Source: Micrococcales bacterium (GTDB lineage Bacteria; Actinomycetota; Actinomycetes; S36-B12). Taken from it: 9,094 nt of DNA. Position numbers and translations under genes: made by a program. Where the stretch lies: the NCBI GenBank assembly GCA_002694095.1, contig NZLD01000048.1:70621-79714 (forward strand), read 5' to 3'. The notes beneath the pieces are model-generated. The model had not been told where the DNA came from, made no database searches, and worked only from the letters and a program-made list of their open reading frames with translations. Below are positions 7,783 to 9,094 of the stretch, piece after piece (the stretch's first letter is position 1; every line of letters begins with the position of its first letter).

Positions 7783-8202
7783 GTGTGGCGCCTGGCATCC
7801 CGCCCCGATGTGGCGGTCGACGTTGCGAGCGCGGGCCTTGCCTGCTGCTCCTTGGAAGTCGAGGCTGCCGGTCAGCGAGGCCTGCTTGTCGCTTCCGAGA
7901 CCGTTCCTCAGGCGGCGGCGGTGACCGTCTTGGTGGTGGCCGGCACTGTCACCACTGCTGTGGAGCCCGCCCTCGTGCGCCTGTTCGACGAACACGCGCA
8001 GCACGGACCCGTCATCATCGTGAGTTTCGGTGCGTGCGCGACCAGCGGCGGACCGTATTGGGACGCCCCCACGGTCAGACCGGGCATCGAGGCGCTGTTC
8101 CCAGGTCAGGAGATCGCGTCGTACGTTCCCGGGTGTCCGCCCCGCCCGGAAGCGCTGGTGGTCGAACTCGAACGGCTCGTGGATTCGAGGATCCCCGCGT
8201 GA
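7783..8202 (+). CDS. NuoB-like [4Fe-4S] subunit (complex I / Ni-Fe hydrogenase small-subunit family)
   Basis: This 139-residue protein is homologous to NuoB, the subunit holding cluster N2. The four expected ligands are present: GLACCSLEV (Cys21, Cys22), SFGACATSGGPYW (Cys85) and VPGCPPRPEAL (Cys118), together with VLVVAGTVT (49-57). The spacing is altered: 63 residues from Cys22 to Cys85, and 33 to Cys118, against 65 and 29 in E. coli NuoB. The N-terminus before the CC pair is very short, and total length is well below the family's usual 160-220. The start is GTG, the only usable one after an in-frame stop at 7747-7749; it has no clear ribosome binding site and may be read from a short leader. 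The stop overlaps the next gene by 4 bases. It is unlikely to be the core complex I NuoB, because it lies outside the main nuo operon and no NuoD accompanies it. Confidence 0.88.
   Translation: MWRLASRPDVAVDVASAGLACCSLEVEAAGQRGLLVASETVPQAAAVTVLVVAGTVTTAVEPALVRLFDEHAQHGPVIIVSFGACATSGGPYWDAPTVRPGIEALFPGQEIASYVPGCPPRPEALVVELERLVDSRIPA
8186..8191 (+). promoter_or_regulatory. Ribosome binding site of the NuoC-like gene
   Basis: CGAGGA lies 7 bases before the GTG at 8199, inside the 3' end of the NuoB-like gene. The frame stays open far upstream, so this site and the GTGA overlap are what fix the start. Confidence 0.5.
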
Positions 8203-8666
8203 CGAAGACGCCGGCGATCATCGACATTGCTGCTGATGAGTGGGTGGCGGCGTGCACGGCGTCCGCGGCTCGCGGCTGCGATGTGGTGGATTGGTTGACG
8301 GCGGTGGATACCGCCGAATCATTGTTCGTGGTGGTGCATCTGGTCGACCCCGGCTCCTCGCGTTCGGAGATGCTGCGCTGTGAACTCAACGTCGAGCGTC
8401 CCGAGATCGAAAGCATCACGTCGTGGTTCCCGGGAGCCGACTGGCACGAACGCGAGACTCACGAAATGTTCGGAATCGAGTTCCTGGGTCGATCCCAGAC
8501 CAATGCGTTGTTGATGCGAGCGGGAGATGGGTCATCTCCCATGCGCAAGACCGCAGCTCTCGATGCGCGGATGAGGACCCCGTGGCCCGGGCAAGAGTCG
8601 GCCACTGGTCGAAGGCGCCAGAAACTTCCCCCGGGTGTGCGGGCCGAATGGACACGCGATGAGTGA
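8199..8666 (+). CDS. NuoC-like protein (complex I 30 kDa / Ech hydrogenase subunit D family)
   Basis: This 155-residue soluble protein has the NuoC signature WHERETHEMFGIEF at 82-95, matching the W.ERE..D.FGI.F pattern of the 30 kDa subunit. It is followed by a degraded version of the usual R.IL....G.P.RKDYP segment (NALLMRAGDGSSPMRKTAAL). The N-terminal half fits the alpha/beta fold of the family, ending in a strand rich in Val (FVVVHLVD). In complex I, NuoC stabilises the NuoD-NuoB-NuoI arm and binds no cofactor. The GTG start overlaps the preceding TGA by 4 bases with an upstream CGAGGA. The same frame is open back to 7785, but that stretch lies inside the NuoB-like gene and has no NuoC features. 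The ending overlaps the next gene by 8 bases. The family assignment is good; the role without a NuoD partner is unknown. Confidence 0.85.
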   Translation: MTKTPAIIDIAADEWVAACTASAARGCDVVDWLTAVDTAESLFVVVHLVDPGSSRSEMLRCELNVERPEIESITSWFPGADWHERETHEMFGIEFLGRSQTNALLMRAGDGSSPMRKTAALDARMRTPWPGQESATGRRRQKLPPGVRAEWTRDE

Positions 8667-8997
8667 TTCAACCCCTCAACGGAACGTGATCGCCCTGCTG
8701 CCGGAAGCGTGTACGTCGTGCATGGTGTGCGTTCGGGAGTGCCCGTCGTGGTGCATCTCCCTCGAATCGCACGTGGAAGAGGTGAGCGAGGAAGGAGCGC
8801 GACGTCCACGCACTGTCAATGTCCTCGATGAATTCACCATCGACTACGGCTTGTGCATGTACTGCGGTATCTGTATCGAAGTCTGCCCGTTCGACGCGCT
8901 TGCCTGGCGGGATTCGTTCGATTACACCTCTGGCGACCGGCAGGGATTACAACAGGACGCGGTCGATCTTTCTCGCTGGTGGCCTACCGGTAGTTGA
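8659..8997 (+). CDS. NuoI-like 2x[4Fe-4S] ferredoxin-type protein
   Basis: This 112-residue protein carries two complete tetra-cysteine cluster motifs: [12 protein letters not shown] (Cys18, 21, 24, 28) and [12 protein letters not shown] (Cys66, 69, 72, 76), followed by FDALAW. An additional Cys32 sits in the ECPSWCI stretch. The motifs match NuoI/EchF, which pass electrons to cluster N2. From memory the RECP.WCI and [16 protein letters not shown] context is closest to the NuoI of the second, incomplete nuo cluster of Streptomyces. It lacks the N-terminal amphipathic extension and much of the C-terminal tail of full NuoI (about 160-210 residues), so it should be soluble. ATG at 8659 overlaps the NuoC-like stop by 8 bases with only a weak ribosome binding site; a GTG at 8635 is an alternative giving eight more residues. 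The end overlaps a convergent gene by 14 bases. Confidence 0.9.
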   Translation: MSDSTPQRNVIALLPEACTSCMVCVRECPSWCISLESHVEEVSEEGARRPRTVNVLDEFTIDYGLCMYCGICIEVCPFDALAWRDSFDYTSGDRQGLQQDAVDLSRWWPTGS

Positions 8998-9094
8998 CGA
9001 ACTGCACGGCAAAGTCGAGATCGGCACCTTTGACCAGAGCGATGACGTCTTGCAAGGCATCACGGCTCTTGTGCGTGACGCGAAGCTCGTCCCC
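8984..9094 (-). CDS. YajQ/DUF520-family nucleotide-binding protein, C-terminal end only
   Basis: Only the last 36 residues are in the window, running from the right edge to a TAG at 8984-8986. The translation begins [20 protein letters not shown] and ends [12 protein letters not shown]. It matches the very conserved C-terminus of YajQ proteins (VTSKKRDDLQ.V.A.L...D.D.ALQF.N.R). YajQ homologues of about 160 residues have been reported to bind cyclic di-GMP or nucleic acids; which applies here cannot be judged. It converges on the NuoI-like gene and its last codons are antisense to that gene's last codons. Recognition rests on a short but highly characteristic tail. Confidence 0.88.
   Translation of the reverse strand, partial: GDELRVTHKSRDALQDVIALVKGADLDFAVQFVNYR

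Noticed and set aside
7673..7924. A + strand open frame starting in the divergent gap, containing CTACGAWHP, looking briefly like a cysteine motif
   Set aside because: Only two cysteines of no known pattern are present, and most of the frame overlaps the better supported NuoB-like gene in a different frame.
7785..8198. Open frame upstream of and in frame with the NuoC-like gene, which could suggest a longer fused protein
   Set aside because: This stretch overlaps the NuoB-like gene in another frame, translates to low-complexity Arg/Pro-rich sequence, and the GTG at 8199 has its own ribosome binding site.

Overview
The window looks like part of an actinobacterial (Actinomycetota) chromosome. 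The DNA is GC-rich by eye and gene-dense. The order is: end of a complex I (nuo) operon, long-chain polyprenyl diphosphate synthase, RarD-type permease, then two-subunit 2-oxoglutarate:ferredoxin oxidoreductase (korB/korA). From memory, this resembles a conserved actinobacterial neighbourhood, for example in Streptomyces. The genus cannot be fixed from the sequence.

Layout. Positions 1-2687 hold the 3' part of nuoM and a complete nuoN, translationally coupled on the + strand. A polyprenyl diphosphate synthase (2700-3698) follows 12 bases later; the usual role of such an enzyme here is to make the menaquinone side chain. It converges on a - strand block (3751-7630) transcribed korA -> korB -> rarD with overlapping ends. 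A 152-base divergent control region (7631-7782) separates korA from a + strand trio (7783-8997) of small NuoB-, NuoC- and NuoI-like proteins whose ends also overlap. The window closes with the C-terminal end of a YajQ/DUF520 protein on the - strand, whose stop lies inside the last gene of the trio.

How the genes fit together. KorAB oxidises 2-oxoglutarate to succinyl-CoA and reduces ferredoxin. Complex I reduces menaquinone, and the prenyl synthase probably helps supply that quinone. The trio is the unusual part. It has the iron-sulfur and peripheral-arm subunits of a complex I/Ech-like module (B, C, I), but no NuoD, NuoH or antiporter subunits are visible here. Its Fe-S ligand cysteines are intact and its genes are tightly coupled, so it looks like a maintained minimal module rather than debris. 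A link to KOR-derived reduced ferredoxin is an inference from gene position.

No RNA genes, insertion sequences, CRISPR arrays or long repeats were seen.
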